Assembly: GCA_035222895.1 (NCBI GenBank)
Contig: JAVYIG010000864.1
Span: forward strand, 177,001 to 241,000
DNA length: 64,000 nucleotides
Source of the DNA: Strongylocentrotus droebachiensis
Lineage: Eukaryota > Echinodermata > Echinoidea > Camarodonta > Strongylocentrotidae
Reading direction: 5' to 3'
Shown here piece after piece: positions 33,001 to 48,000 of the stretch (its first letter is position 1; every line of letters starts with the position of its first letter). A program made the translations under genes and the position numbers. The notes beneath the pieces are model-generated. The model was not told where the DNA came from. It saw only the letters and a program-made list of their open reading frames with translations, and ran no database searches.

Positions 33001-36000
33001 TTTTAACTGTAAAAACAGTGCCCCTTGGAAGATCGGTACGCGATATTGAAAGGGCCACCCTGTATAAAAAAAGAGCAAAATAAATGAATGAATAAATAAA
33101 TCTACTTTGGATAGAGGGGGGGGGGGGGGGTGGGGGTGGGGGAGCAGCTTTATAGATATTTCTCTCACCCCTTCACTGGGCTAACAGACGAACCACATGC
33201 ATCAGTTAGGAACAATGTCAACGGTGAATTGCCGTTTGATCTACAACCAGTTCGTCTACTTCCCAATTAGTCTATTCCCGTATGGTCTACACTCAGCCTG
33301 TCTACTATATACATCGTCTCATAATCATTTTGTCTTCTTATCATTTGGTATATTTACCATTTCGGCTATCAGTCATTTGGTATATTTTTCATTTGTTCTT
33401 ATCTCCAATAATTCGGTTTAATTCCCAATTTCTCTAATGCCCTTTTAGTGTACTTTCCATATGGTGTAATAACCATTTAATTAAATATTATAATGATCAT
33501 CAGATGGATATCAGAACTTATGGATAATAGACCAAATAAAAAGTAGACGAAATGATTATTGGACCACGTGAAAGTAGATGGACTGGATGAGGCCATATGG
33601 AAATAGACCAATTGGATAGTAGAAGATTAGTTGTATACCAAAGGACTATAAACTATGTCAACGTCAAAAACAGTGTCCTCTCGCTATTGTCCGAGAGGGG
33701 GCGCTTACTCACCACGTGTTTTTTTTTTTTTTACAACGTATGTAATCCCATATTGCACATCTAAAAAGAGAATGGATTATTAGCGCATTTTATGCTTAGA
33801 TTAGATTATTATATAAATATATAATAGAATACAGCAATCTGAGATATTTTGGAATGATTTAGCAAGAACAGTAGGCCTACAGTGGTATTGCATAATAAGA
33901 TATTTTGTTTCATGACATGGCGGCCAGGCTGGGCCAGTAGCAGCAACATGTTCTTTTGGTTCTTTTGGGTCGTAGCGGAAAAAAGATATTTCACTGACAC
34001 TGACTACCCATACAAGTCATGCTAATGGTCAATTAAAGTCCCCTTTATTACGTCGATGTATACATGCACGTTATTAACCCCATATTCTACAATCTACAGT
34101 GATTTTATATGCATGTTATACAAGTATACCTACCCTATTTTTTTATTTGCAGACTGCTTTTCCTTTCCTTGTGATCTGCAGGCACCGTGTGTTGAAGATG
34201 ATTCTGGTTATTTATGCTATTGTCCTCAATCCTACACTGGTCAGAACTGCGAACTACGAACTAGTGGTAAAAAATCCGATATGTTTTTTTCTTCGAGGGA
34301 GCATAGTGACTCGCACTCCTTGGCAACAGCATATTATCCACACCCTGGATAAATTATACTGGCTTCTTGTTGACATGGTTAATGAGCGTATTATATTCAA
34401 ACTGTTAATAATAATATCAATAATAGTAATAAAAATAATAATAGTAACAGTAATTCTAATATTAATAAAAATGTCATTGTTCTCTTTGTTTATTACTATC
34501 ACTGACCTACCCTTTTCATGAAAATCTACTGTCAATGTTTTTGGTAGTTACCATCGTGACTCATCTTTCTTGCAGTGCGGTGCAATGAACAAGTGAGAAT
34601 TGAGTATAGTATAGTATAGGCTGTTTAATATAGTTTGATTTTATAATTAAGGTTATCATGTGGATTGAAATAAGGTCCTGTAAAAGTGAAGCTAACTTTG
34701 ATCACTTTAAACAATGATGTCCTGAAGCATGAAGCAGCATGTAATATTATGATTTTAAGATTTTCTGTATTTTATACAAAAATAAGATATGCATATGGCC
34801 TGAACCGCATTAGGTGCAACAACCCAAACTTGGTAAAAGAGCATTTTGACGAAACTTTAAAAAAAAACCTGGTGCTAAGTCATCCGTTGTAGAAAAACAG
34901 ATTTGTAATAGGGTAGCATTTACCATAACATAGATTTCAATGGCACATTGATGATGACCTCGTATTCACGAGATACCAAACGTAGGTATACATTCTTTTA
35001 ATACGCACTGTATAATTGTGGGCATACAGCTGTAAAGTCATTTAATTTTTAACAAAAAATTTGAATCCATTAACATTTTGTTCTGTGTATATATCGCCAC
35101 AGTCATTATAACTGTAACTCTTATTTTTCGAAAGCACCACATTTTTATTCAGGTTTACAAATCTTGATAAGATACACTGGGCAACTAATCTCACTTTGTA
35201 AAAAAAATATTTGTTTATTTCCGCTTTGTCTTGATGTTGTATTCCAGGAGACCCTTCGTGTGGGAACTATTACGAAAGTACAGGGAATATTACAAGTCTT
35301 TTTTACCCAGATGATTACGGAGGTACACCCGAATGCAACTATCACTTGAAGATTAGGACTGCGAAGGAAATCACACTGGTCATGCTGGACTTTGTTACCG
35401 ACCCAGATCAAGACGTCCTCATCTTCGGTGAGGGTCCAGAAATCATTTACGAGGGCCCAAACGTAACCTCAATTACCGGGAACCTCAATGGTTTGCCCTT
35501 GATCGAAAGGACTTATACGTTCACGAACAACCAAATCTTCCTCACTTTTTCTTCAGGCAGAGTTTCCAGACAACCACGAAGTTTTTTCATCACATATACT
35601 GCAGGTAAATAATATACTTCACTAACCTCCATTGTAGATTTTACGAAAGATTTGTCATATCGCGTTAGAAATATTATTTGGAGGAAAGACATTTGAGATT
35701 CAGATTCTTAATCTTCCAAATTATGATAATCTGTTAATATCTTCTTTTTTTTAAATTTGTCATTGTTAACGTATTCATTTATCTATTAATTTGTTTATTT
35801 ATTTAGTTATAGATTTCTGAATTCATAATGAAAGTCAGACATTTTGGTGTAAGGCACCTCTTATTAGCAATGTGGTTAGTTGTGTGATGTTAGCAGGAAA
35901 ACAATATTTATTGAATATTCACTCTAGCCAAGTTCAAATTACCCCAAATGGGCATTTCATGAAACTTTTAATGGACCAGACATTGTACGGAAGCAAAAGA

Positions 36001-39000
36001 TAAAACAAATGCAATTACGTTGAAGGTTTTCATTTTATTTCCCATTAGATATTGATTCCTGCATGTTCTCTCCTTGTCCCGATGGACTAATCTGTAAGGA
36101 TGAACCCTACAACTACACCTGTGAATGCCCCGCTGGTTTTACAGGGGAAGGATGTGAAATTGGTAAGTTATTCGGCCCAAGCACATCAAATTATAATGAA
36201 TCAAATTATATAGTTATTGATTCCAATTCCAAAGGATGTTACTAAACCCTTCGAAAAAGTTTGGAAACTAAAGTTTGATTGATTATATCTCTCTTGTTAT
36301 GGCATAATCACCGCTGTGTTTATTATCTTTAGAAAGTGTGTTTATTGTTTTTAGAAAGTATGTTTATTCTTCTTGAAAATGATACCCCACTATTTTCAGT
36401 TATTGAACGTACATTACATCACCGCCGTCCCCCCACTCCGGGAACGGAGGGACCGCATGCGTGTTCCCAACATATCTGGCTCGTAACAAAAGAAAAAGGT
36501 CTACCCGTATTAACTTTACACACCGGACCTATGCTGAAAGGGGGGGGGGGGGTGCTGGGACACGCATTATGCGTACCCTATATAACACTGAGTGGGGGAG
36601 GTGGGGGGGGGGGGGGGGTACATCAAAATAAGTTGACTTTAGAGTTGCTAAACAACAACACAAACCAGTGAAGATCAAAGATGAAAACATTGAAATTGTT
36701 CCAAAATATTTAATATCTTGGGCCCACACGAGAATGTTCTATCTTAATAGGAAATTAAGCTCTCTACATGTTGATAAACCCATCTGAAGTCTTTTCTTCA
36801 AATCCATTGTCGAGAGTATTTTTCTTTACAACTGTGTTGTTTGGCTTGGGGCATGTTTTGTGTAGACCAAGTGAACATGTAACTGCTTAGACGGTTTTAA
36901 TGGTGTCAACTATAGCCGAAGATGTTGTGATCCATGAAGACGTACATGTGGCATTGATTAGTAGAGTTTGGCCAACCCAGTTCGAGTTGGGCACAGTATG
37001 GCGTATACTGCTTTGTTGGGCAAACACAAAACAAAATAATATACGCCATGTTGAGACCAAATGAAACCCAGTTGTCCAAACTCTGTATCTATATGGCTCT
37101 GATCCGTATAACCAGCCTTTCAAAAAATAAAAATAAATCGCCTGGCTTACACATTCGGGTACCACGCGATATTCGGCATCTTACAGCAAATAAGAGGAGA
37201 TCGTGTTTGGTGCAGATATCAAAATAAATTGATTCAACAAAATGAAAACAAATACTGGTGATGGGGATGATGTTGATTATAATGATGATGGGTGAAAATG
37301 AAAATGAAAATATGCTGATGCAAATATGTTTAACACCCGAAACTTAAATATAATTATATGGTAATTATAAATATAGTGATGGATGTTTTAGAGGAATCTG
37401 AATAAGAAAATTTTGGTCAGTTAATTCTGTAACATCAGCTGAAATAGCATTACTGCCCTTCCTCCTGTTTGCCAATCTAGTAAATTTAGTTTCTACATTG
37501 TGCCGTATTTTATCGGTAAGAAGGACTTCAAGGGTAAAGACCAGTTTGGGTAACGCCCCCTCTCAACAAATGAAATGGAAGCTCTTATTATTTTGACTAA
37601 TACGTGATGATATAAATTTTGCCCGGAAACCGCTTACTAATTATCAAATCGATCCGGCCTGGATAGATATCGCAAGGGCATTTCAACATTGAACATTTGG
37701 GCATATATTTCTGATTTTTTGCGAACTTAGGTTGAGGTATTGCCATCTAAACGTCTGAAGGCAATATTTAAACAGTATTGAATGGATAGTTTGCACCCAA
37801 AACCCTTGAACCGCAATTTTACCACTACCGGTTTATACCTTTAATTTCAATATTAATCCAAATAATCATCCCTGCATTTGATGAATTGACAAAGTTGATG
37901 AAATATGCATGTTTACCTAAATCTTTGTCAGTCCAAAGTAAACACACTTTAAAATATTGAAATGAATATATTTGAAGATTGGTGCTCTAACTTAACCAAC
38001 TTGAATAAGAATGCATAATACAAAATGTTGATTTCCTCGCGTCTTACTAATGTCTAGGAACAAAATCATTAATAACATGGCATTAAAACGAACCAAGGTA
38101 AAAATAATTATATTTAACAGGATAGCAACTACTTTCAAACACTTTGACGTAAGACTATATTAGTATCCTTGTGCGTCACCTATAAGCCATTTCGTAAATA
38201 CTATCTGCGCATGGGCAGATAAAGGTCATTAAATTGTCGGTCGAGATGAATACGCGCTCATTTTATGTAATCATTAGGGACTTTTAGATTTGCGTGGACT
38301 GATACGTGTGACGTCCATTCAAAGGCAGTGCATTAAAAGGACGTCGATCGTAGCAATCCACATTGTCTTCGTGCGAATCTAAAAGTCCCTATTATTCATG
38401 TGTGCACCTACGGTACATTCTATGATACAAGAGGGCAAACAAAAGCTTTTCATGAAGCACATACATGACTTTGGCATTGATTATTCTAAAATACACAAAG
38501 TGGGACTTCTCCATGAGTGAAAAATCTTTGGATATTTGTGGTCATTTGACCAATGTGCGAACTACGAAATGGTCTATTAAAATGCGCGAACATGACAACG
38601 ACGTATTACCTTATCCGAGTCTGATTTCTATTAGACTTCCAGAAGGGTTATGAAACTGCCCGTAGGTAGTTTTCCGGAAATTGTTGCATTTTCTCGCGTT
38701 ATTTCAAGTTTGCTGGGAAAGTCCGATCCCGCCAAGGATAGAACTTTTAGAGCCAATTTATATAATTTTTCAAATTTGTATTGCACAATGGTTTTAGTCA
38801 CTTACCTGGATCGTTTTCGATATTCACGTGAGTGGAGTGAAGAGGATGAAGGGGGCGCCGGTATCATGAGGAGGGGCATCGTGGGGAGGGGTTATTGACC
38901 TTTGTGAATGGATTAACAATTACAAGGGCTACTGATTGGGTAGCGGAATGGAGGGTTTGTAGCATCTTCCTTTCAGGTTCCCTTTTCCCGTCTCGTCTTC

Positions 39001-42000
39001 TCCTTTATATATCTTATTTGTTTTGTGTAATTTGTTTGGTGGGAGGGGATGGAGGTTGCACGAACCCTTTGTCACACCTGCTCCCCTCAGCTATACCTCT
39101 GTTTCATGTTGCCAATGTGTCCTGGTTATTGAAGAAATAGCGATGAATGTGCGAGTGGACCTTGTTTCTATACTGGCTTTCGAGAACGTCACATCCTCAT
39201 ATGACCCGGAGGCGCGCCGGGGCGACGTCCTCTTTAGCCAAACAGCGATGCCTCTCATGGCAGTCATATACTATTCGGCACAGTTATATACTGAAAATGA
39301 ATGAAAAAATGAGAGAGCACATAATCGTTTTCCAAAAATGTGCAACATAATATGAAACCACTTGTGTATGGCCACATCACCCGTAACTTCCTTGAACATC
39401 CAGGCACGTAGCCACGGGGGGGGGGGGGGGGGGGGGGGGGGGCACGTGCCCCCTAAAATTTCCAGGATCGGTTGAAATTTTGTAGACCCCTTTTTTTGAC
39501 CTCGATCGATTACGTGTATGTGCCCCCCCAAATATCAAACTCTGGCTACGTGCCTGTGAACATCAAGATAAAGACCTCTTGGTTTTGATAAGACGAGCAT
39601 CTCACTTCAATCGCAGGCTAAATATTTTTACACCATGAAAATTAATTTCAAAACTGACAATATCAAAGGACGAATGATAAAGGAGGTTATTATATTAATA
39701 CAGAAAATTACAGCAAATAAACGACTTTGCTACTAATTTACTTACTCTTTATTTCATTCTCATTTAACATCATACACATGAAAAAGTTATGGTAAAAATA
39801 TAACCATTAAGCTTATTATAATGAGTGTACAATGTTAATATATTAATCCTCTTAAAGTTAAGATAGACAAAATTAGGCCTACATTGAAATTTATATCTTT
39901 ACATTTGCTGCTTCTTATAATTAACCCTGTTTTACATTGAAGAAATAGTTTATCTCCAGCTTGATTCATCAACAGCATTTCAATTTCATCGACAAACTTG
40001 ATGAAGTTGTGAATGCATTCTACGAAATAAATACATACTTGCCTACGTTGTGAATACCCCCCACATCCTATCCCTTCTCTCTTTATATCTCTCTCTTCCT
40101 CTTTCTCTCTATCACTTTAAATTTGTTCTAATGTCATTCACGCACCAAAGTCCGGCTTATAGGGGGTGTTTTCAAAAGGAGGGAACATGCATATGCGTAC
40201 CCTAAACAACACTGAGTGGGGGGGGGGGGGATTTCGTAATTCCTAATTATGAATTACAATGAGATAGTAAGATCCTTAGTTGTTGGACAAATACAAGGAC
40301 ATTTCCGCAGTGACATCAAATGAATCATCAAACCACGTGACCGCATTTACCCTTTTTCGAGGCATGTAGCCCAGCAAGCGTGAGATCTGTGAAAAATGGA
40401 TGGTTATTATCGCTTTTTGGTCAATATAGAGATTTTCTGATATTTTGGAGGCTGGAATATTAATAAGTAGAGGTGTAGGCCTATTCATGCTTTAAAAGGC
40501 TATGTTAGTTGGGTAAGAGTGACCCTTTAATTTGATAGTCACTTTAACAGGGCTTAAATCAGCCACTGCCATATAATATATTCGTTCAAAATTAAAAAAG
40601 ATGTCCAGCATCATTGATCTTCGACCGTATCAATTAATTCATACTGGCTATACGTGCACAAAGAAGTGAATATGGATAACCCATCGTCATACTTAACTTT
40701 CCACTCAGAGACAATCTTTGTATATTCCGAGAAGACATCAGATTATAAACTATCCACTTCCCCGTATGCTCTGTAGAACCAAGTTGAATTGAAATTGAAA
40801 CTTTTCCTTTGTTAAAATCTGATGTGAAATTCACGTATAATAAATTTCCACTACGAAGTATCCTCAGTAAAACCAAGTTAAATTTATTTGCGACAGATCA
40901 ATGTATGCTACCATCCTCTACCAAATCCGCAAATAGAATGAGGATTCCCACGATAGTATCGTGGGAATCAAATCGCCCCAGCTGGTACCATGCCATATAT
41001 AGATTAGAGACAGTGCGCGCTTTATTTCCGTTTATAGCTACGCGCGCATGAAAGGCATCGCGCGGCTGACTGTCAAGATGCCGCGAAAGGACATCGCAAA
41101 AGTGCCGCCGCCCCCTATACCCGAGTGTTGTCACTGAAGAATGTTAACCATTTATATCGCCCATCGTACGATAACATTTCCTAGATTTATAGTAAACAAA
41201 ATTAAAATGTAAATGGGATCATATTATTTGAATATCTTAACATGAACAGTAAACTATAATAATACAAATAATATTCCGCTTTTATAAAGCGCTTAATACA
41301 AATGTTTTGAAGCGCTTTACAGATATGCTTTCACCCGGTCATTGGGTTCACACTGTGTGCACAATCTCCACTCCCTGGGGAGCATTCCAGCCAGGCGTTA
41401 CCTGGTGCTCAAAAACTGTTTGACCAACAATGACGGTCGCATCCTACTGGGTAATGGATTCATGTCGAAGACTGTTAGGATTTTTTAAAACATAATGTAC
41501 TTTTGTGAGAAATGTATGTGTTTATGATGACTTATTGCCAACTGCATCATGTATCATCGGATATTTGTGCGTCAGTAAAGTGAGAGACATTATTATAAAG
41601 AAAATAAATGATTTTCTTTTTTAAAGATAACTATGAGTGCGCTTACAATCCCGTTTCAAAATGAAGAAATATTGTTATACGAAGTTTAATTACTTAACTC
41701 TTAAGCTGCCACCCATACAATGCACCCAGTGCCACAGTGCTAATTCCTATTGTGCCACAGTGCTAATCTCCTGAGTGCCAAGTTAATTTTAAGGTTGGTT
41801 CAAGTGCGTGTTATTTAAATCTTTACAAAAAACAAATCGCTGAATTACTCGAGAAAATCCAATCTGACTGTTGTATACAAAGACGCGTAATCCAAAGCCG
41901 ATAATCTGATGCACGCGATGGTACTTTCAATAGCGCTGTAAAAGCACTCAGCACGGTGCAATGGGCATGAACAATAACTGTTATTACATATGCTTGCTAG

Positions 42001-45000
42001 CGCGCACGAAGCACCGTAGCGGTGGCTCGCTAGCATGAACGTGGCTTTCAATCGATAGCACGCTCGCGTGCACATGGCACTATAACAATAGCGCGCTAGC
42101 AGTCTCATGGCAGGATAAGAGTTAACACTTTGATAAAGCTTTGAATACAATCTTCAAAGTTACGAATAAAGATATGCGCGTTCACACCCCCTCTCTATAT
42201 CTCTCGATTGATATAATACTTTTTAGACTTCAGAGTTCACGTTTTGAATTGATGTATCACAAGATGAAATAAGATATTGTAGCCGATCATTTATTTTAAT
42301 AATGTCTTTTCTCCAATATTCGATTATTTGCCCTTTTTTGTATAGATATCAACGAGTGTAGTTCTGACCCGTGTTTGAATGGTGGCTCTTGCCAAGATCA
42401 AATTGACGGCTTTGGGTGCGAATGCAGCCCTGGATTCACGAGTAATTTCTGTGAAACAAGTAAGTTTGCATTTTTATTGTAATCAAATATTGTAATGAGC
42501 TAAAAAGTAGTCAAGAAAATCTGTAATGTTATAATGAAAAACTTTCATAAAGGGAGAAAAGATAATTTTCAATTTATATTGTTGTAAAAGTTGCTTATTT
42601 GTGTTTTGATATGATTCATGGATTTGTAACATGCAAAAAATCATGAAAAAATTATCAAACCACAAAGATTAATGGTTTTATAAGAAGGCGACACTGGTCA
42701 ACACCCTTTAACAGTGGTTAACAGTAAATTCTCCCAACCATTTTTGAATTTTCCCAACCGTTTTTCCATGAAAAAAAACACAAGACAGGCTTTTAAAAAC
42801 CTTTCAACACTTAAATGTCTGGAATGGTATATAGAGCCAAGTCATTGCTTTGTGATGATTTACATTCACCTAAAATGTAATTAAATTGTAATAATATAGT
42901 TGGGAGAATTAAGGTATCGATCAGATCAGGTTTTTCCCAATTTTTATCGTTAATAATAGTCTGTTTTCACTCAAACTTTCAGATTATCTTTAATTGCACA
43001 TCTTCCATTGAATTTACTACCTTAGCACCATTTTCTCTCATCTTTACAAAGTTACCAAGTCCCTTTAACAGCTTAAAAACTCTGATAAAGCTATGAACGC
43101 ATTCTTCAAAATAAAGAATTATGTACGTTCCTGAATTTTGCATACACTCAAACCCCGTCTCTCTCTAATGATGTATCATTGTTTATACTCCAGAGTTCAT
43201 GTTGTGGATTGATGTATAAACAGACAAAATGAAATATTGTAGCCAATCATATATTTACTGTCTTTGCTCAAATTTCGATTCTTTGCCTTTTTTATAGATA
43301 TCAACGAGTGTCGTTCTGAACCGTGTTGGTATGGTGGCTTTTGCGAAGATCAGATTAACGGCTTTACGTGTCAATGCGACTCTGGGTTCACGGGTGAATT
43401 CTGTGAAACAAGTAGGTTTTTTCATTTTTATTTTAATCACATATTGTAAAGAGCTAAAAAGTAGTAAAGAAAATATGTAATGTTATAATGAAAAACTTTC
43501 ATTAATGGAGAAAAGACAATTTTCAATTTATATTGTTTTAAAAGTTGCTTATTTGTGTTTTGATATGATTCATGAATTTGTAATGTCATCCAATGACGTA
43601 TCATGTTAGAGAAATATTTTTTATCTAGAGCTTAATTGCGAATTGTGCATATACTCCCACTTCCACCCCTCTCTCTTTATTGTTTTTTTCTTATTTTTTA
43701 CGTTCTGGATTAAATCAATTTTGTATAATTATGTAAATGAAATTAAATATTTTAGCCAATTAAGTATTTAATGTCTTTGCTCAAATTTTCGATTCTTTGC
43801 ACCTTTTTAAGATATCAACGACTCCAATGTAGAAAGTACTTGCCCTTTGTGATATTCTTTTCCATGATTTACAAGTAAAATGACTTGTGTAATCATAATT
43901 ATATTTTAGCCTCATCTTCTAAGCAGCAATTTGATGATTGAGATTATGAATATCTTTCTGCCGTCGATCGTTATTCGTGGATCTTCGTCTTATACCGGAT
44001 ACCGAAATTAGCATGTGAAACTAGTCGGTATATTGCTCTACACGGTTTTAGTTTTGTGCTGCAAATGTAGTATCTGAATATAATAATCTATTAAAAAAGA
44101 AATATGTTATTGAACTTTCGGTTTTCAAAACAAAAAGGAGCAGTCAAGAGTTACATAATTCAACAACAACAACATCAACAACAAAAGCAACAAAAATAAT
44201 AATAATGAAAACAAATAATAAGAGTAATTATTATATTAGGTTAAACGTAGGCTTTATTTATTATGTCGGTCTGTTATGGCCTTCGAGCCAAATTTATGAA
44301 GGCTCACTAGACCGACTATTTCCTATCTTCTGTTATGTATTCTTTGTTTTGTCAGGCTCATGGAATGTCGGTCTCGTAGCCTGTCGGTTTAATGAACTAT
44401 AAAGTGGAACTTTCTACTTTTAAATATTTAATCATTGCTCAGGAATTCACTGTTAGTCAAAACAAAGGCGAAGTTAAGAAAATTACATTTTGTATATAAC
44501 AGTTAGTATCTGTGTGTTTCGAGTTTGTGTATATTTTCCTTAGATAATTTAATCCTAATTTTGAAAATAACGACTTTTAGTTGTCGAATCGACTTAAGAG
44601 CTATAGAGCCAGTAAGTAATCGTCTGATTTTCAGACCATTGTACCGAATGGTCGTACGTTTTATGCTGCGCAAATATTCAATCGGTTTAATTTTGGCCAT
44701 TACAAGAAGTGGGTTATTGATGTAGACAAATGCTCATGTACCCTTTACAGCTAATTTTATGGATGTTATTACCAAAGAAGAAAAAAAAAGCCAGTCAGTC
44801 ACTGAATAGTGTCTGACAGTGAAGTCTAGCAAGTAAACGGGTTTTTCTTGCATAATTTGAATAATAGGACACTGCTAACGTTTAAATTTCACAGATAGGA
44901 CAAACATGACATATTCATAATTCCTGCAAAGTTCTACATAACTTGATGTTGGCTGCAAAAGGGACATAGTATCTTTAAGAAAGTAGTGGGCAAAAAATTA

Positions 45001-48000
45001 CTTAAAACATAATAACACATTCTCTCTATTCATTGAAATATATTTTTAATATTTTCATTTATAGTGATTGGATTTTGTGGACAAGGTCCCTGCGTTCACG
45101 GTGATTGTTTTGACTTAATCTGTTGGTGTAGTCCTGAGTATGTGGGAGAGATATGTGACATCAGTAAGCATATTTTTCATTTTACTTCATTTTGGATGCT
45201 ATTAATTTCTAACAGTTGGAAATTGCATACTTTATATTTCGTGTGCCAACCGTGTCTCTGTTTTCACAAAATAATGTCCAAAGTTTGTTTTAAAAAAAAA
45301 GAAGAAAAGTTTAATACCATACGGATGCTATATATATAATTTACATTCTACATAATTCTTATCGTAGTAAAGAGAAATAATAATGATTATAATAAGAATA
45401 CAAATAACACAAACGAAGCTCTTAAAAATAAAGTTAAGTCCTGGTCATGCGATTGCATTGTGAAAGAAAAGGTATGGAATGGATCAGAAAAAGTTGATCA
45501 TGTTGCATGTAAGTATTGGTGTGTACTGCAAGGTTCTGGAGTCATCAAAATCATAATAAATTTGGCCCAGTCTCGGTAAAGTAAAAAGCACTGTACACAG
45601 GAGAAGATTTATATGGGACTACACAAATAGAGTCGGGCCTACTTACCTTGATTTTTTAAATCTTTTTATGCTCAGTACTCAGCTAGTATACATTTTCTAC
45701 CAAAATTGTTTGGCAAATGACAGTTATTTGTAATCTTGAACATTCAGTGTAAGTTTCGTTTGATTCTGTGAGAATTCATTATCTTTTTTTACAACCAGAC
45801 CTCAAGTTTATGTTTAATACATCAAGATATCTTTAATAGGCGGTTTACAGAACAATTATCAATCTGGTCATGAGATTCACATTCTACACTCACTAGGGAA
45901 AATTCAAGTCAGGCGCCATTTTACAGATGCTAACATCTTGGCGTGGGGAGAAGGAGTTAATACAAAATGCCTTGATTAAGGAAATAAGTGCCGCGCCGGG
46001 AATCGAGTCGACAGCCTTTGATTTTGTTCTGTCAAGTGTCCAAAGTTCCAAACCACTCTTTTACGACACCTTTTGATGACTTCTGCAAATTAAACGTGCA
46101 GTGTATTGTATTTTCTTTCATGCCTCCTTGTAAATTGTGTTTAGAACATACTATATAGAATATACATGCTTGCAAAACTTAGGTATTTGTGTGTCTGACC
46201 CCCCTTTTCCATATTTGTACGATGATAGATGATGGAGATTATATAACGAATTGCGGGACGCACTCGTTGTTCCGATGGTCCGTTCTCCTAAACTCCAACA
46301 TTTTCCAGGGGTTCATAACTCCTAAACTGAAAAAGGGTTCATATTTCCGAATAGTTGTTGCAAAATTCCGAAGATTCATAATTTATAAAAACGAATCAGG
46401 CTTCATTATTCCGAAAGTGTGACCTCCCCCCATGAAAAAGAGCAGCGATTCAGGGGTCTGTCATTTTCGGAATTACAAACATATGGAATTATGAGCCTGC
46501 AGAGTAACACAACCTTCGGAATTAATTCCGATCCTTTGGAAATATGAACCTTAAAAAAGAAAGTAACCGGATTTCATTATTACATTAATTAGAACGCACA
46601 TGTCCTAACGTCACGATGGGAACTGAATTCGGACAGGCCAGACTTCCGATGACTGAAGTTGGAATCGTTATTGACTCGGAAGAACTGTGCCCAGAGGAAG
46701 ATTCTGAAGGTAGGGCAATGTGTAGTGGCATATTTTCAAAATTTCCAGGGGTGGGGGTAGGACGACTATTTTAATGGACTTTCCATTCATGAATTCTTCA
46801 AAAAATGTATTGAAACAGAATACCGAAAACTATCTCTAAACTTTTTATCTGACATTGAAAGGTAATCTTTTTTAAGATTCACTGACCACAACAAAATAAT
46901 GAAAGTTCTTTTTCATGTGGAGTAGTGAAGAAGTTATGCACTATAAAGTCACAATAGTCTATAATAAATATGAGGAAAATTGTTATAACCAATTATCGAA
47001 GTACAAGTTGAACAAGTACATGAAATATATTTCCTGTGAATTTTATTATAGGAATATGAGACACACGCCCTCTAACATAACATGTTCCATCGATTCAAAC
47101 TCCCCACTGCTATTTTTTTTATTATCTCATTCCCTCTAATTTATCGTATGCATTTAATCAGTTAAGTCCTGTCAGAATAAACAATGTAGCATTGATATTA
47201 ACTTTAATCTCTAATCGATTTCAGCTTGGCTGTTATGGGTTACAAAGAAATACGACAATTCAACCAATAGCAGTTCAGAGTTTTCTAAGGGTGTAAATCA
47301 ATCAGCTTTTCCTCCTCAAATTGACACCGACCATTCGTAGTTTCAACTGTTTCAAAGGTTAAAATATAAACATGGAATAGTGATAGTAAATTTAAGTTCG
47401 CTTCCCAAATTTGGAAATGTCAAGATTTGTTTCGATTAAATCGCTTTTATGTATGAGTGAGACAATGTACTGCACAGAAATTTACTCAAAATTTTCAGCG
47501 ACATTCAGCGTCATCTATTAGAGAAGCGCTTAAACTGCCTTGGGTTCATGAATCAATCGATAGTACCGAAACGGAGAAACAGTTTATTTCTAAAATGGAT
47601 TGTAAGTCAATTTTTATTTTGGAAGGCTGGGGATTTCATTTCATACCTTTTGTGTGCAAATGGCGGCATTTTACATGATTTTTTTATCGTTAATTTGCCG
47701 ACACAGTTCATTCACAACCACCATTTGCTTGTCTGATTTCGTTTACTTATTTATTGTGTTAACACATATTTTCAAAAGGAAAAACATGAATTTCATGCTG
47801 TATCAGCATGATCAGTAGCAGAGATAGCAAAACTTATTCAAACGATGTTTGTTACTTTAATTTTCTCTTTAAAAAAAATAATAATTATACTGTTTTCTTT
47901 TTTTAGGCCCTGTGGCACCAATTATTAAAGCTGTTTGCCAAGTTTCTATTAACGGCACAACTTATTGGAACGCCAGTATAAGATGTCAAGATCATATCAC

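Larger units (their letters stand above)
36163..42345 (+). other. Intron 4 of the adhesion GPCR gene
   Basis: 6.2 kb intron without a recognisable exon. It holds G-tract repeats, two MITEs, a SINE-like segment and, at about 39950-40125, a sequence resembling the 5' flank of the duplicated EGF exons but without an exon. Confidence 0.6.
42226..43830 (+). repeat. Tandem duplication of an EGF exon with flanking intron
   Basis: Units of about 950 bp: copy 1 around the exon at 42346, copy 2 around the exon at 43298, and a truncated copy 3 at about 43670-43830. Shared upstream blocks include AGAGTTCA, GGATTGATGTAT and AAATATTGTAGCCAATCAT. Shared downstream blocks include GTAATGTTATAATGAAAAAC and GTGTTTTGATATGATTCATG. 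Confidence 0.85.

Noticed and set aside
38465-39350. Cluster of short plus-strand frames as possible extra receptor exons
   Set aside because: No acceptor/donor pair of matching phase 1 and no EGF or CUB cysteine pattern; the exon at 36049-36162 already joins to 42346 in phase.
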